Source: Sagittula stellata E-37 (lineage in GTDB: Bacteria > Pseudomonadota > Alphaproteobacteria > Rhodobacterales > Rhodobacteraceae). Taken from it: 64,000 nucleotides of DNA. The stretch's first letter is position 1. Each line of letters starts with the position of its first letter. The DNA lies in NCBI RefSeq assembly GCF_039724765.1, contig NZ_CP155729.1:744001-808000 (forward strand), read 5' to 3'. The translations under genes were made by a program, and so were the position numbers. Shown one piece after another: positions 55,317 to 64,000 of the stretch. The notes below the pieces were generated by a model that saw nothing but the letters and a program-made list of their open reading frames with translations, searched no databases and was not told the DNA's origin.

Positions 55317-57452
55317 ATGAGTAAGTTTTCCATCCGGATTCAGGTTATGTCCCTCGCCGCCGCCTTCCTGACGGCATTGCTGGTTCTGTCCCTGGTATCC
55401 TGGAAAATGAACGATCGGACCGCCGCCGAGTTCTATCGCTTTGAAAAGGCAGTGCAGAAAGTCGAGGTGCTGCACGCGATAAAGGAACATGTCGAGCAAG
55501 GGGCAGGCGACCTTCTCGCGTTCGTCGCGGGGCGTCAGGACGCGGGTGACAGCCTTGGCAAGAACCTTGACGAGATGCGTGCGAGGATTGCCGAGGCAAC
55601 CGTCATTTTTCAAAACGATCCTTCGGCTCAGGAGGAATTGGCCTCCATCGGAAAGCTTGTCGAAAAATTCTCTGCGCATGTCGACAAGCTGGCAGAGCAG
55701 ACACAGGCAGAGCGGCAAGTGAGTGTGTGGAGCGGTCCGCTGCTGTTCGTTGCCGCCATCCGGGAACGCGTGAACACCATGCAGGAAGAGGCAAGCGCAG
55801 ATTTCGGCGCGATCACGCAGAAGGCCTATGGCGGCATCGACGATGCCAGGCTTCACTTGCTTGGCGCAAACGCCTTTGTCGTGGCGTCTGCAATCGGATT
55901 GGCTTTGCTGTTTGGTCAGTTGTTGTCCGCACCTGTGCGACACGCGGCGGGCGCAGCCCGCAAGCTGGAATCCGAAGACTATGAAAGCCAGATCGAAGGG
56001 TTGGAGCGGCGGGATGAAATCGGAGCGATTGCGCAGGGACTTGAAGGTTTGCGGAACAAGCTCCGGGATGCAAAGGAAATGGAACTCCAGCAGAAAACGG
56101 ACAACAACCGCAGGGTCGATCTGTTCCAGACCCTCGGGATCGCCATGAGTCGCCTGCGTGGCGGAAAACTGGACGCCCGGATCGATGCCGAAGAGTGGCG
56201 TGACCTTGGCGAAGGTTACCTGCAGTTGTGTCGCGACTTCAATGACCTGGCAGGCGCTTTGGACACGCTTGTCTCTTCGTTGCACATGAGTGCAGCCACG
56301 GTCCAAACCAATGCCGGTGAGTTGTCGGGCATGTCCGATGAGATGTCGCGCCGTGCCGAGATCCAGGCAGCCACGCTAGAGCAATCCGCTGCCGCGCTGG
56401 ACGCTCTGTCGGGCGGCGTGAAATCGGCCGCGGACAAGGCGCAAGTCGCCGACGAAAAGGTCATCGAGGGCAGGCGGCGTGCAGAGCAGGGCGGCGAGGT
56501 CATGGCCCGTGCCCTCCAGGCCATGAGCTCTATCGCCAAGAGTTCGGAGCAGATCAGCAAAATCATCACAGTGATCGACGACATCGCCTTCCAGACCAAC
56601 CTGCTTGCCCTCAACGCCGGGGTCGAGGCGGCGCGCGCGGGCGAGTCGGGCAAGGGCTTCTCCGTGGTCGCTTCCGAGGTTCGGGGACTGGCGCAGCGGG
56701 CGTCTGCCTCGGCGGGCGAGATCAAGGAACTCGTCCTGAACAGCGTAGATCAGGTCGAGGATGGTGAACGGCTCGTGCAGGAAACCAGCCAGACCCTGTC
56801 GCATATCGTCGAGAGCGTGTCGGAGGTTTCGGGGCTTGTGTCCGCCATCGCGCGCATGGCGCGCGAGCAGGCGGGCGGTGTACAAGAGATCAATGTGGGT
56901 ATCGCCGAACTGGACAAGGTGACTCAGCACAACGCCGCAATGGTCAACCAGACCAGCGCATCGAGCCAGCAGTTGACGGTTGAGGCGACACGTTTGTCCA
57001 ACCTACTGGCGCAATTCACCGGCGGCACGGAGGTTGCCGCGCCCACCTCGGTCGCGGCGGGCGTGCCAGAGTTGTTCGGAATGGATTTCGCGGTGGAGAC
57101 ACCTCCGCACGACGGGGCGTCCGACCTGACCAAGGAGACGGACGGAGGCTTCGATCACACGAGCGCCGATCCGGACATGTCACCTGCGGAGAACACCCAA
57201 GGCGGCGTACTCAACGACCGCAAGTCGCTGGGCGAATACACCACGGAAACAGCCGGTGACGATGGCGTCCGCTACGGCGAGCAGAACGAGCGCTTGCTGC
57301 ACGGCAGCTGGGATGGAGAGGCCGTCGATCCCCGCCCGGTCGAAGTGGAAGAGGAAAAGCTTGCCATCAACGCCCCCGCCGCGTCTCGGTTTACGGCAGC
57401 GAAAGGGAGCACGTCGGCCCCTGCAGCCCCGGTCACCTGGGACGAGTTCTGA
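55317..57452 (+). CDS. Methyl-accepting chemotaxis protein
   Basis: Membrane chemoreceptor of 711 aa. TM1 is at about 9-31, a helical periplasmic sensor follows, and TM2 is at about 190-208 (VVASAIGLALLFG), then HAMP (about 210-265). The signalling hairpin tip reads IDDIAFQTNLLALNAGVEAA with methylation helices on both sides. A long acidic linker (about 585-700) leads to a C-terminal TWDEF, like the xWxxF CheR-docking pentapeptide of enterobacterial receptors. ATG 55317 follows GAGGAATGAC. No other che genes are nearby. Convergent with aroC. Confidence 0.9.
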   Translation: MSKFSIRIQVMSLAAAFLTALLVLSLVSWKMNDRTAAEFYRFEKAVQKVEVLHAIKEHVEQGAGDLLAFVAGRQDAGDSLGKNLDEMRARIAEATVIFQNDPSAQEELASIGKLVEKFSAHVDKLAEQTQAERQVSVWSGPLLFVAAIRERVNTMQEEASADFGAITQKAYGGIDDARLHLLGANAFVVASAIGLALLFGQLLSAPVRHAAGAARKLESEDYESQIEGLERRDEIGAIAQGLEGLRNKLRDAKEMELQQKTDNNRRVDLFQTLGIAMSRLRGGKLDARIDAEEWRDLGEGYLQLCRDFNDLAGALDTLVSSLHMSAATVQTNAGELSGMSDEMSRRAEIQAATLEQSAAALDALSGGVKSAADKAQVADEKVIEGRRRAEQGGEVMARALQAMSSIAKSSEQISKIITVIDDIAFQTNLLALNAGVEAARAGESGKGFSVVASEVRGLAQRASASAGEIKELVLNSVDQVEDGERLVQETSQTLSHIVESVSEVSGLVSAIARMAREQAGGVQEINVGIAELDKVTQHNAAMVNQTSASSQQLTVEATRLSNLLAQFTGGTEVAAPTSVAAGVPELFGMDFAVETPPHDGASDLTKETDGGFDHTSADPDMSPAENTQGGVLNDRKSLGEYTTETAGDDGVRYGEQNERLLHGSWDGEAVDPRPVEVEEEKLAINAPAASRFTAAKGSTSAPAAPVTWDEF

Positions 57453-57461
57453 GGCGACCGA

Positions 57462-58565
57462 TCAGCCGCCGATGCGTCCGCCCGCGTCGCCGATCTGGCC
57501 GCGGTGGAGCAGCAGGTGGTCGAGAAGGACACAGGCCATCATGGCTTCGCCCACCGGGACCGCGCGAATGCCGACGCAGGGATCGTGCCGGCCCTTGGTG
57601 ACGATCTCCGTCTGTTCGCCGGACAGGGTAATCGTCTTGCGGGGCGTCAGAATGGACGAGGTCGGCTTGACCGCGAAGCGTACAACGACATCCTGTCCGG
57701 TAGAGATGCCGCCAAGGATGCCGCCCGCGTGGTTGGAACTGTAACGCGGGCCGTCGTTCGACATGAAGATCTCGTCCGCGTTCTGCGAGCCGGTCAGTGC
57801 TGCCGCCGCCATGCCTTCGCCGATCTCCACGCCCTTGACCGCGTTGATCGACATCATCGCGGCGGCAAGATCGGTGTCGAGCTTGCCGTAGACCGGCGCT
57901 CCGAGGCCGGCGGGCACACCACGCGCCACGACTTCGATCACCGCACCCACGCTGTCGCCGGACTTGCGCAGGTCGTCCAGATAGCCCGCCCAGTCATCCG
58001 CTGTCTCGGCGTCCGGGCACCAGAAGGGGTTCTGGTCGATTTGCGCGTCGTCATAGCGGGCGGGATCGGCCTTGCGCGGGCCCATCTGCACCATGTAGCC
58101 GCGGATCTCCAGGCCCGGCGCCAATGCATTCAGCGCCGCGCGCGCCAGGCCGCCCGCCGCGACGCGCGCCGCCGTCTCGCGCGCCGAAGACCGCCCGCCG
58201 CCGCGGTAGTCGCGGATACCGTACTTCTGGAAATAGGTGATGTCGGCATGACCGGGCCGGAACTTCTGCGTGATGTCGCCATAGTCCTTCGACCGCTGGT
58301 CGGTGTTCTCGATCAACAGCTGGACGGGAGTGCCGGTGGTGCGTCCCTCGAACGTGCCCGACAGTATGCGCACGGCGTCCGGTTCCCGCCGCTGCGTTGT
58401 GTACTTGTTCTGCCCCGGCTTGCGCTTGTCGAGCCAGTGCTGAAGTTGGGCCTCGTCGACCTCTACCCCCGGCGGCACGCCGTCGACAGTCGCCCCCAGT
58501 GCAGGGCCGTGGCTTTCGCCCCACGTGGTGACGCGGAAGATATGGCCGAAGGTGTTGAGGCTCAT
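57462..58565 (-). CDS. aroC: Chorismate synthase
   Basis: FMN-dependent enzyme of 367 aa making chorismate from EPSP, the last shikimate step. Signatures are [21 protein letters not shown], the [15 protein letters not shown] segment, [18 protein letters not shown] and the late [20 protein letters not shown]. Length is normal. Divergent from the thiamine operon; ends nine bases from the chemoreceptor stop. Confidence 0.95.
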   Translation of the reverse strand: MSLNTFGHIFRVTTWGESHGPALGATVDGVPPGVEVDEAQLQHWLDKRKPGQNKYTTQRREPDAVRILSGTFEGRTTGTPVQLLIENTDQRSKDYGDITQKFRPGHADITYFQKYGIRDYRGGGRSSARETAARVAAGGLARAALNALAPGLEIRGYMVQMGPRKADPARYDDAQIDQNPFWCPDAETADDWAGYLDDLRKSGDSVGAVIEVVARGVPAGLGAPVYGKLDTDLAAAMMSINAVKGVEIGEGMAAAALTGSQNADEIFMSNDGPRYSSNHAGGILGGISTGQDVVVRFAVKPTSSILTPRKTITLSGEQTEIVTKGRHDPCVGIRAVPVGEAMMACVLLDHLLLHRGQIGDAGGRIGG

Positions 58566-58659
58566 GGGCGGTCTCCTTTGGGCGGTGTCCTAGGGCAGGG
58601 AGGGCGGGCGCTCAAGGGGTTTCGCCTTGCCAGAAGCGCCGGACGGCCCTAGGTTCCGC

Positions 58660-58757
58660 GATACCTCGGGGTGGCGGAGCACGATCCGCCTGAGATTTGC
58701 GTAGACGCATCAACCCGTTGAACCTGAACCGGTTAGCACCGGCGGAGGGAAGGTATC
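58660..58757 (+). ncRNA. TPP riboswitch (THI element)
   Basis: P1 is closed by GATACCT (58660-58666) and AGGTATC (58751-58757). Inside are the conserved CTGAGA (58690-58695), TTGAACCTGA (58718-58727) and ACCGGCGGAGGGAA (58738-58751). It lies 50 bases before thiB and should switch off the thiamine-uptake operon when thiamine pyrophosphate is plentiful. Confidence 0.95.
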
Positions 58758-58807
58758 GGTCTGTCTCCGAATCTTGCCCTCTCGTGAGCGAAACTTGGAG
58801 GAAGACC

Positions 58808-59794
58808 ATGAAGACCTTCACTTTTGCAGCGGGATTGTTCCTTGCCACCGGCGCCGTTACGGTCGCCGCCGCGCAAGAGGTCCTGACTGTCTATGCCCCC
58901 GACTACTTCGTGTCGGAGTGGGGGCCGGGCCCCAAGATCGAGGAGCTGTTCGAGGCGCAGTGCGGCTGCGACTTGCAGTTCAAGCCGGGCGAGTTGTTGC
59001 CCCGCATCATGCTGGAAGGCGAACGGACCGGGGCCGACGTGGTGATCGGACTGAACACCGACGTCACGAAGAAGGCCCGTGAAAGCGGGCTATTTGCGCC
59101 GCATGGCGTCGACCTGTCACCGCTGACCCTTCCGCTGGACTGGACCGACGACGTCTTTTTGCCGTTCAACTATGGCCACACGGCTTTTGTCTACGACGCC
59201 ACGAAAATGGAGCCGCCGGCTTCGCTCGAAGCGATGGAAACGCTGCCCGAAGACGTGCGCATCGTCATCCAGGACCCGCGCACGTCGATCTCCGGCCTTG
59301 CGTTGGTGCTGTGGATCAAGTCCGTCTACGGCGATGAAGCCGGGGCCTTCTGGGAGGCGCTGGCGCCCAACATCGTCACCGTGACGAAAGGCTGGTCGGA
59401 AAGCTACGGGCTGTTCACAGACGGCGAGGCTGACATGGTGCTCAGCTACACGACATCGCCCGTCTACCACATCATCGCCGAGGGCGACGAGACGAAGAAG
59501 GCCGCGATCTTCCCCGAAGGCCACTATTTCATGGTCGAGCTGGCGGCGAAGGTCGCAGGCAGCGACCAGCCGGAACTGGCACAGCAGTTCATGGACTTCA
59601 TTCTCAGCCGCGATTTCCAGTCGATGATCGCGACGGGCAACTGGTCGTTCCCGGCCGCTTTGCCCAGGGACGAATGGCCGGAAGGGTTCCAGAAGCTTGA
59701 TCTGCCGGAAGAGGTGATCTTCTATTCCGAGGATGAGGCCGCGGCCCTCAGAGACGAGGCCATCGAGGAATGGCGGCGCGCGCTCTCCCGCTGA
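58808..59794 (+). CDS. thiB: Thiamine ABC transporter substrate-binding protein
   Basis: Periplasmic thiamine/TPP-binding protein of 328 aa with a signal peptide ending at about VAAAQ (residue 22). LTVYAPDYFVSEWGPGPKI is the usual start of the mature protein, and MVLSYTTSPVYH lies in the ligand cleft. RBS GGAGG precedes ATG 58808. Directly downstream of the TPP riboswitch; overlaps thiP by 25 bases. Confidence 0.93.
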   Translation: MKTFTFAAGLFLATGAVTVAAAQEVLTVYAPDYFVSEWGPGPKIEELFEAQCGCDLQFKPGELLPRIMLEGERTGADVVIGLNTDVTKKARESGLFAPHGVDLSPLTLPLDWTDDVFLPFNYGHTAFVYDATKMEPPASLEAMETLPEDVRIVIQDPRTSISGLALVLWIKSVYGDEAGAFWEALAPNIVTVTKGWSESYGLFTDGEADMVLSYTTSPVYHIIAEGDETKKAAIFPEGHYFMVELAAKVAGSDQPELAQQFMDFILSRDFQSMIATGNWSFPAALPRDEWPEGFQKLDLPEEVIFYSEDEAAALRDEAIEEWRRALSR

Positions 59795-61281
59795 TCGCGG
59801 GCGCGGCCCTTGCATCGCTGACGCTGGGGCCGGTCGCGGTCGTGCTGCTGCGGGCCGGGGGGCTGGGTGCGCTTGCGCCCGGCGACCTGGCCGCGTTGCG
59901 GTTCACGTTTGTGCAGGCGATGATCTCGGCGGCGGTCAGCGTGACACTCGCCGTGCCGGTGGCGCGGGCGCTGGTGCGGCAACGCTTTCCCGGACGCGCG
60001 GCACTGGTCGCGCTGATGGGGGCGCCGTTCATCCTGCCGGTGATCGTCGCCGTCATGGGGCTGATCGCGGTCTTTGGCCGGAACGGATTGGTGAACGGAC
60101 TGTTGGGCGCGCTAAATCTGCCGCTGGTCGATGTCTACGGCCTGCACGGCGTGGTGCTGGCGCATGTGTTCTTCAACCTGCCGCTGGCTGTCCGGATGCT
60201 GTTGAACGGCTGGCAGGCGGTGCCCGGAGAACGGCTGCGCCTTGCGGCCTCGCTTGGCCTGTCGCGTGGGGCGATGTGGCGGGTGATCGATGCGCCGGTC
60301 GTGCTGCGTGTGGCCCCGGGCGCGTTCGTGGTGATCTTCGTGATCTGCCTGACCTCCTTTGCCGTGGCGTTGACACTGGGGGGCGGACCGCGGGCGACGA
60401 CCGTCGAACTCGCGATCTATCAGGCGATGCGCTTCGATTTCGACCTTGGGCGGGCGGCGGCGCTGGCTCTGGTGCAGTTGGCGCTGGGTCTTGCGGCCGG
60501 GTTGGTGGCATTGAAGGTTGCGCGGGGCGAAGGCTTTGGCGCTGGCCGCGACCGCATCGTGCCGCGCAGGGACGGCAGGGGCTGGGCCCGGGGCGCGGAC
60601 TTCGCCTGGATCGTCGCGGCGGCGTTGTTCCTGCTGGTCCCGCTGGGGACCGTTATGACACGCGGCACGGCGGGACTGCTGCTGTTGGGGCCGGACACCT
60701 TTCGCGCGGCTGGGCATTCGGTCGCCGTGGCGCTGGCCTCCACCCTGCTGTGCATGGGCTGGGCTATGGCGCTGGCCAACCGGCGCGGAGAGCTGCTGGC
60801 GCTGTCGGCCATCGCCGTCTCGCCTCTGGTGCTGGGCACCGGGCTTTTCCTGATGCTGCGGCCTTTCGTGAACCCGTTCAGCATGGCCCTGCCGGTGACG
60901 GCGCTGGTCAATGCGCTGATGGGGTTGCCCTTCGCACTCAGGATCATCGTGCCGCAGGCCGAGGCGGTGGAGGCGGACTTTGGACGGCTGCGCGCCTCGC
61001 TCGGGATGACGGGCTTCGCCTGGTGGCGGCTGGTCTGGCTGCCCCGCCTGCGCCGGCCTTTGGGGTTCGCCTCGGGTCTGGTGGCGGCGTTGGCAATGGG
61101 GGATCTGGGTGTCATCGCGCTGTTCGCGGATCCGGACCGGGCGACGCTGCCGTTGCAGGTCTACCGGCTGATGGGATCCTACCAGATGGAGGCGGCGGCC
61201 GGTGCTGCCTTGTTGTTGCTGGGGCTCAGCCTTGGCGCGTTTGTGTTGCTCGACAGGGGAGGGCGCCTTGCTGACGCTTGA
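59770..61281 (+). CDS. thiP: Thiamine ABC transporter permease
   Basis: Membrane subunit of 503 aa, a fused double permease with about twelve helices. Each half has an EAA-like loop contacting the ATPase: RLRLAASLGLSRGAMWRVID in the first and FGRLRASLGMTGFAWWRL in the second. Start ATG 59770 lies inside the thiB end, so expression is coupled. Confidence 0.92.
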   Translation: MAARALPLIAGAALASLTLGPVAVVLLRAGGLGALAPGDLAALRFTFVQAMISAAVSVTLAVPVARALVRQRFPGRAALVALMGAPFILPVIVAVMGLIAVFGRNGLVNGLLGALNLPLVDVYGLHGVVLAHVFFNLPLAVRMLLNGWQAVPGERLRLAASLGLSRGAMWRVIDAPVVLRVAPGAFVVIFVICLTSFAVALTLGGGPRATTVELAIYQAMRFDFDLGRAAALALVQLALGLAAGLVALKVARGEGFGAGRDRIVPRRDGRGWARGADFAWIVAAALFLLVPLGTVMTRGTAGLLLLGPDTFRAAGHSVAVALASTLLCMGWAMALANRRGELLALSAIAVSPLVLGTGLFLMLRPFVNPFSMALPVTALVNALMGLPFALRIIVPQAEAVEADFGRLRASLGMTGFAWWRLVWLPRLRRPLGFASGLVAALAMGDLGVIALFADPDRATLPLQVYRLMGSYQMEAAAGAALLLLGLSLGAFVLLDRGGRLADA

Positions 61282-61966
61282 AACACTGCACGCGGACATG
61301 GACGGCACCACGCTGTCGGCCGATCTGTCGTTGTTGCCGGGGCGGCGTGTCGCTGTGCTCGGTCCGTCCGGTGCCGGCAAGTCCACCCTGCTGGACCTGC
61401 TGGCAGGGTTCAGGACGCCGCGAAGCGGACGCATCCTTTGGGAGGGGCGGGATCTGACGGAGGTGCCGCCCGAGAAACGCCCTTTGTCGATCCTCTTTCA
61501 GGACGGCAATCTCTTCCCGCACCTCGACGTTGGGCGGAACCTCGGGCTGGCGCTGCGCCCGGACGGGCGCCGCCCCGGCCCCGGGGATACCGCACGGATC
61601 GATGAGGCGCTGCGCCGGGTCGGGCTGGACGGCATGGCAGCGCGCAAGCCGGGTACGCTGTCGGGTGGGCAGCAATCCCGGGCCGCCCTCGCGCGCGTGC
61701 TGTTGATGGCCCGTCCGGTTCTGCTTCTGGACGAGCCCTTCGCCGCGCTGGGACCGGGTTTGAAGCGCGAGATGCTGGCGCTGGTGGGCGAGGTCGGCGC
61801 GAGCCTTGGCGCGCTGACCGTCATGGTCACGCACGACCCTGGCGATGCGCGCGACTTCGCGGAAGAGGTCGTTCTGGTGGCGGACGGCACGGTGCATCCG
61901 CCGGTCGCGACGGACGCCTTCTTTGCCGCGCCGCCGCCCGCTTTCCGGCGCTACATCGGGGAGTGA
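61268..61966 (+). CDS. thiQ: Thiamine ABC transporter ATP-binding protein
   Basis: ATPase of 232 aa. Walker A GPSGAGKS, Q-loop FQDGNL, signature LSGGQQSRAALAR, Walker B LLLDEPFAAL and the switch His in VTHD are all present. The start is a TTG at 61268 (CTG next), 14 bases inside thiP, because no ATG precedes the first strand. Completes thiBPQ. Confidence 0.92.
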   Translation: MLTLETLHADMDGTTLSADLSLLPGRRVAVLGPSGAGKSTLLDLLAGFRTPRSGRILWEGRDLTEVPPEKRPLSILFQDGNLFPHLDVGRNLGLALRPDGRRPGPGDTARIDEALRRVGLDGMAARKPGTLSGGQQSRAALARVLLMARPVLLLDEPFAALGPGLKREMLALVGEVGASLGALTVMVTHDPGDARDFAEEVVLVADGTVHPPVATDAFFAAPPPAFRRYIGE

Positions 61967-62032
61967 GGGGTTCCCGCGCCCTTGCCGCTCCGGTTATCCT
62001 GAGAACGGTTTCGGTGGCGAGGGTGATAGGCG

Positions 62033-62542
62033 ATGGACAGACGGACGTCATTCCGGCTTTCCGAGCGGCTGATGGGCATGGACGAGGCCACATGGGCCCG
62101 TCACGCAAATCCGTGGAGCGCGTGGTCGCGGGTCACGATCCTGCCGCTTTTGGCGCTGGCGATCTGGAGCCGCGTGTGGATCGGTGGCTGGGCGCTGCTG
62201 CCCGTCGTCGCGGTGCTGTTGTGGATCTGGCTGAACCCTCGGCTGTTCCCGGTGCCCGACACCACGGACGCCTGGATGACACAGGCGGTTCTGGGAGAGC
62301 GTGACTGGCTGGCCCATGGCGACAAGCCCGAGGTGGCGCACCACCGTCCCACGGTGCGTCTTCTGACGGGCGCCAGCGGACTTGGCAGCGTCGTGTTGAT
62401 CGCCGGGCTGGTCTGGCTGAACCTCTCTCTGACGCTGCTGGGCCTCGTCCTCGCCATGGGTGGCAAGCTGTGGCTGATGGACGTGATGGTGCGGGCCCGG
62501 CGCGATCTGGCCGCGGCGGGACGGGATACGGTCAGTATTTGA
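62033..62542 (+). CDS. Small membrane protein, DUF6653-like
   Basis: Protein of 169 aa with hydrophobic segments at about 34-67 and 111-145. MDEATWARHANPWSAWSR near the start and WIWLNPRLFPVP after the first helices are the pattern I associate with DUF6653 proteins, whose role is unknown. It overlaps the end of the convergent cysteine-synthase-like gene by 11 bases. Confidence 0.7.
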   Translation: MDRRTSFRLSERLMGMDEATWARHANPWSAWSRVTILPLLALAIWSRVWIGGWALLPVVAVLLWIWLNPRLFPVPDTTDAWMTQAVLGERDWLAHGDKPEVAHHRPTVRLLTGASGLGSVVLIAGLVWLNLSLTLLGLVLAMGGKLWLMDVMVRARRDLAAAGRDTVSI

Positions 62543-63452
62543 GGCCCGTGTCGCAAAGCACGGTCACCACCGTCGCGTCCCGAGCCACGCGCCCCGATGC
62601 CAGCAACCTGGACGCGGCGCAGACGTTGGCGGCGGCGGAAAAGCCCACGTACAGGCCCTCCTGTGTGGCCAGTCGGCGGTGCCAGTCGATGACGTCTTCG
62701 TCGGTCACGGTCAGGCCGAAATCCATCAGCGCGGCGTCCCAGTGCGGCGGCACGGTGCCGTAGCCGGTGCCTTGCAGCATGTGGCGGGCCTTGACCACGG
62801 GTTTGCCCGCAAGCGGTTCGCTGCCTTCCGGTTCGACGGGCGCGCAGAGGATGCCCGGCTTGGCCGCCTTCAGCGCCTTTGCGATGCCCAGGTATGTCGA
62901 GCCCGTGCCCACCGCCGCGACGAAGGCATCCAGCGGGCCGTCGGCCTGGGCAAGGATCTCGGCCCCGGTGATCTCGTGCGCGGCGATGCCTTCGGTCGCG
63001 TTGAACTGGTCGACGTAGAAGGCGCTCTCGGACTTGGCCAGGCGCTGCGCCTCATCCGCAGCGGCGGTGACATCCGCGCCCGTGACCTGACCGGGGGCGC
63101 CGTCGACCTGCGGGACAAGCACCACGCGCGCGCCGAGGCCCTCCATCATCCGGGCGCGGGCCGCGCTGTTGCCTGCCGACATCGTCGCGATGAAAGGGTG
63201 ACCGAGGGCGGCGCAAACGACAGCCAGCCCGGCGCCCATATTGCCGGAGGTCATCTCGACCACCGGCATACCCGGTTGCAGGCGGCCATCTGCGCGGGCG
63301 GCGCGCAGGATGGCCAGAGCGGCGCGGTCCTTGACGCTGCCGCCGGGCATCAGGAACTCTGCCTTCGCCAGGATGCGCCCCGGACCGTCATGGCAGCGGG
63401 TCAGTTCAATGAGGGGCGTGTTGCCGATGAGGTCGAGGACGGAGACGGGCAT
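62532..63452 (-). CDS. Cysteine synthase-like PLP-dependent enzyme
   Basis: Fold-type II PLP enzyme of 306 aa of the CysK/CBS family. The Schiff-base Lys is in GGSVKDRAAL, the cofactor phosphate is held by VGTGSTYLG, and the substrate loop reads TSGNMGAG, where CysK and CBS have TSGNTG. PGGSVKDR is closer to cystathionine beta-synthase than to CysK. No CBS domains. Probably makes cysteine or a related amino acid by beta-replacement; specificity open because of the Thr to Met change. Confidence 0.82.
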   Translation of the reverse strand: MPVSVLDLIGNTPLIELTRCHDGPGRILAKAEFLMPGGSVKDRAALAILRAARADGRLQPGMPVVEMTSGNMGAGLAVVCAALGHPFIATMSAGNSAARARMMEGLGARVVLVPQVDGAPGQVTGADVTAAADEAQRLAKSESAFYVDQFNATEGIAAHEITGAEILAQADGPLDAFVAAVGTGSTYLGIAKALKAAKPGILCAPVEPEGSEPLAGKPVVKARHMLQGTGYGTVPPHWDAALMDFGLTVTDEDVIDWHRRLATQEGLYVGFSAAANVCAASRLLASGRVARDATVVTVLCDTGLKY

Positions 63453-63540
63453 GCGCGGACCTTTCCTTGATACCCGATGGGTAGCCGGTCACGCGGTCGG
63501 TGGCAAAGGGCGACAGGCCGCGCAAGGCCCCCGAAAGCAG

Positions 63541-63568
63541 AAAGCCCCGCCGGTCGGGGCGGGGCTTT
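63541..63568. terminator. Terminator hairpin downstream of petC
   Basis: Eleven-bp stem AAAGCCCCGCC / GGCGGGGCTTT with a six-base loop in the gap between petC and the cysteine-synthase-like gene. Short T-runs flank both sides, so it may act in either direction, chiefly for petC read leftwards. Confidence 0.75.
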
Positions 63569-63590
63569 CCGTTACTGTATCCGGTCCGGA

Positions 63591-64000
63591 TCAGGCGTTG
63601 GGCTTGCGCTTGATCGGTGCCCAGATGCGCTTGTTCACAAGGTACAGCAGGGCGGACATGATGATGAGGAAGAACACGCCGATAAAGCCTGCTTCCTTGC
63701 GGGCCATCATCTTCGGTTCCGCCGCCCACATCAGGAAGGCCGCGACGTCCTGCGCCTCATGGTGCAGGGAGTTGGAGTGGCCGTCGTCGAAGTCGACGTC
63801 CTCCCCGTACAGCGGCTGTGCCATGCCGATCCAGCTGCCCGGAACGGTGTGCTTGCCATTCTCGTCCAGACACTCGGCCGGGTAGCCGCCGGCGGTGAAC
63901 ACGGCGTTGTAGTTGCCGGGGAAGTCCTCGGGCGCACATTCCGGTGTCTCGTGGTAGCCGGAAAGCAGCGAGGCTATGTATTCCGCGCCGCCCATGCCTT
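63591..64000 (-). CDS. petC: Cytochrome c1 of the bc1 complex, C-terminal part
   Basis: C-terminal 136 or so residues of cytochrome c1, which passes electrons from the Rieske protein to cytochrome c. SWIGMAQPL holds the axial Met heme ligand. DVAAFLMWAAEPKMMARKEAG leads into the single C-terminal membrane anchor FIGVFFLIIMSALLYLVNKRIW. The N-terminal heme-binding CxxCH part lies beyond the window. petA and petB are expected upstream, off the right edge. Confidence 0.93.
   Translation of the reverse strand, partial: GMGGAEYIASLLSGYHETPECAPEDFPGNYNAVFTAGGYPAECLDENGKHTVPGSWIGMAQPLYGEDVDFDDGHSNSLHHEAQDVAAFLMWAAEPKMMARKEAGFIGVFFLIIMSALLYLVNKRIWAPIKRKPNA

Noticed and set aside
54282..56306. Leftward open frame of 674 codons opposite the DMT transporter and chemoreceptor
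   Set aside because: Antisense shadow of two genes with clear families; no motif of its own.

Overview
The window looks like chromosomal DNA of a GC-rich alphaproteobacterium, most likely the Roseobacter group of Rhodobacteraceae. Pointers are a CcrM-type GANTC methyltransferase, an RpoHII-like heat-shock sigma factor, a CIRCE-controlled groESL operon, two TRAP transporters, an omega-transaminase very like those of Ruegeria/Silicibacter, a cytochrome c1 gene and a short intergenic repeat I associate with Rhodobacterales. I see no insertion sequence, phage, plasmid or CRISPR signature.

Region 1 (1-7.9 kb) is a sugar-acid utilisation operon. A GntR/FCD regulator is read leftwards. Rightwards come an enolase-superfamily sugar-acid dehydratase, a gluconate 5-dehydrogenase (idnO type), a 2-hydroxyacid dehydrogenase, an L-idonate 5-dehydrogenase (idnD type) and a three-part TRAP transporter. 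Two palindromes lie in the divergent promoter. The set fits uptake of L-idonate or a related acid, conversion to gluconate and dehydration without phosphorylation.

Region 2 (8-10.4 kb) has a tRNA-Arg(TCT), a cytosine/creatinine-deaminase-like amidohydrolase and about 0.9 kb without a convincing gene but with repeats.

Region 3 (10.4-23 kb) is a second catabolic island. A leftward operon (Gfo/Idh dehydrogenase, HpaI-type aldolase, 2-hydroxyacid dehydrogenase, RpiR regulator) faces a rightward set (iolD, SDR, LysR regulator, sulfatase/phosphonate monoester hydrolase, TAXI-type TRAP binding protein, fused TRAP permease). Together they suggest uptake and breakdown of an esterified cyclitol by an IolD ring-opening route. 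This is the best candidate here for an undescribed pathway.

Region 4 (23-31 kb) holds a kinase-like phosphotransferase, an unknown gene divergent from a CheB-CheR-PAS fusion, and a three-gene operon of a DyP peroxidase with two partner proteins that share sequence motifs with each other.

Region 5 (31-48 kb) is mixed: two glutathione transferases (one with a C-terminal YHS-like cysteine domain), a transaminase, argE, rpoH and a ChaN-like gene, the coaBC-dut-moeB operon, dcp, a TraB/GumN protein, a DUF2161 nuclease-like protein, a DMT transporter, lactate dehydrogenase and a transglutaminase-like protein.

Region 6 (48-64 kb) holds groES-groEL, rnhB, ccrM with four GANTC sites in its promoter region, a bicupin, a DMT exporter, a methyl-accepting chemotaxis protein ending in a CheR-docking-like pentapeptide, aroC, a TPP riboswitch with thiBPQ, a cysteine-synthase-like enzyme and the 3' end of petC. 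A palindromic repeat containing GTAGGGCGGGG recurs at the 3' ends of several genes.
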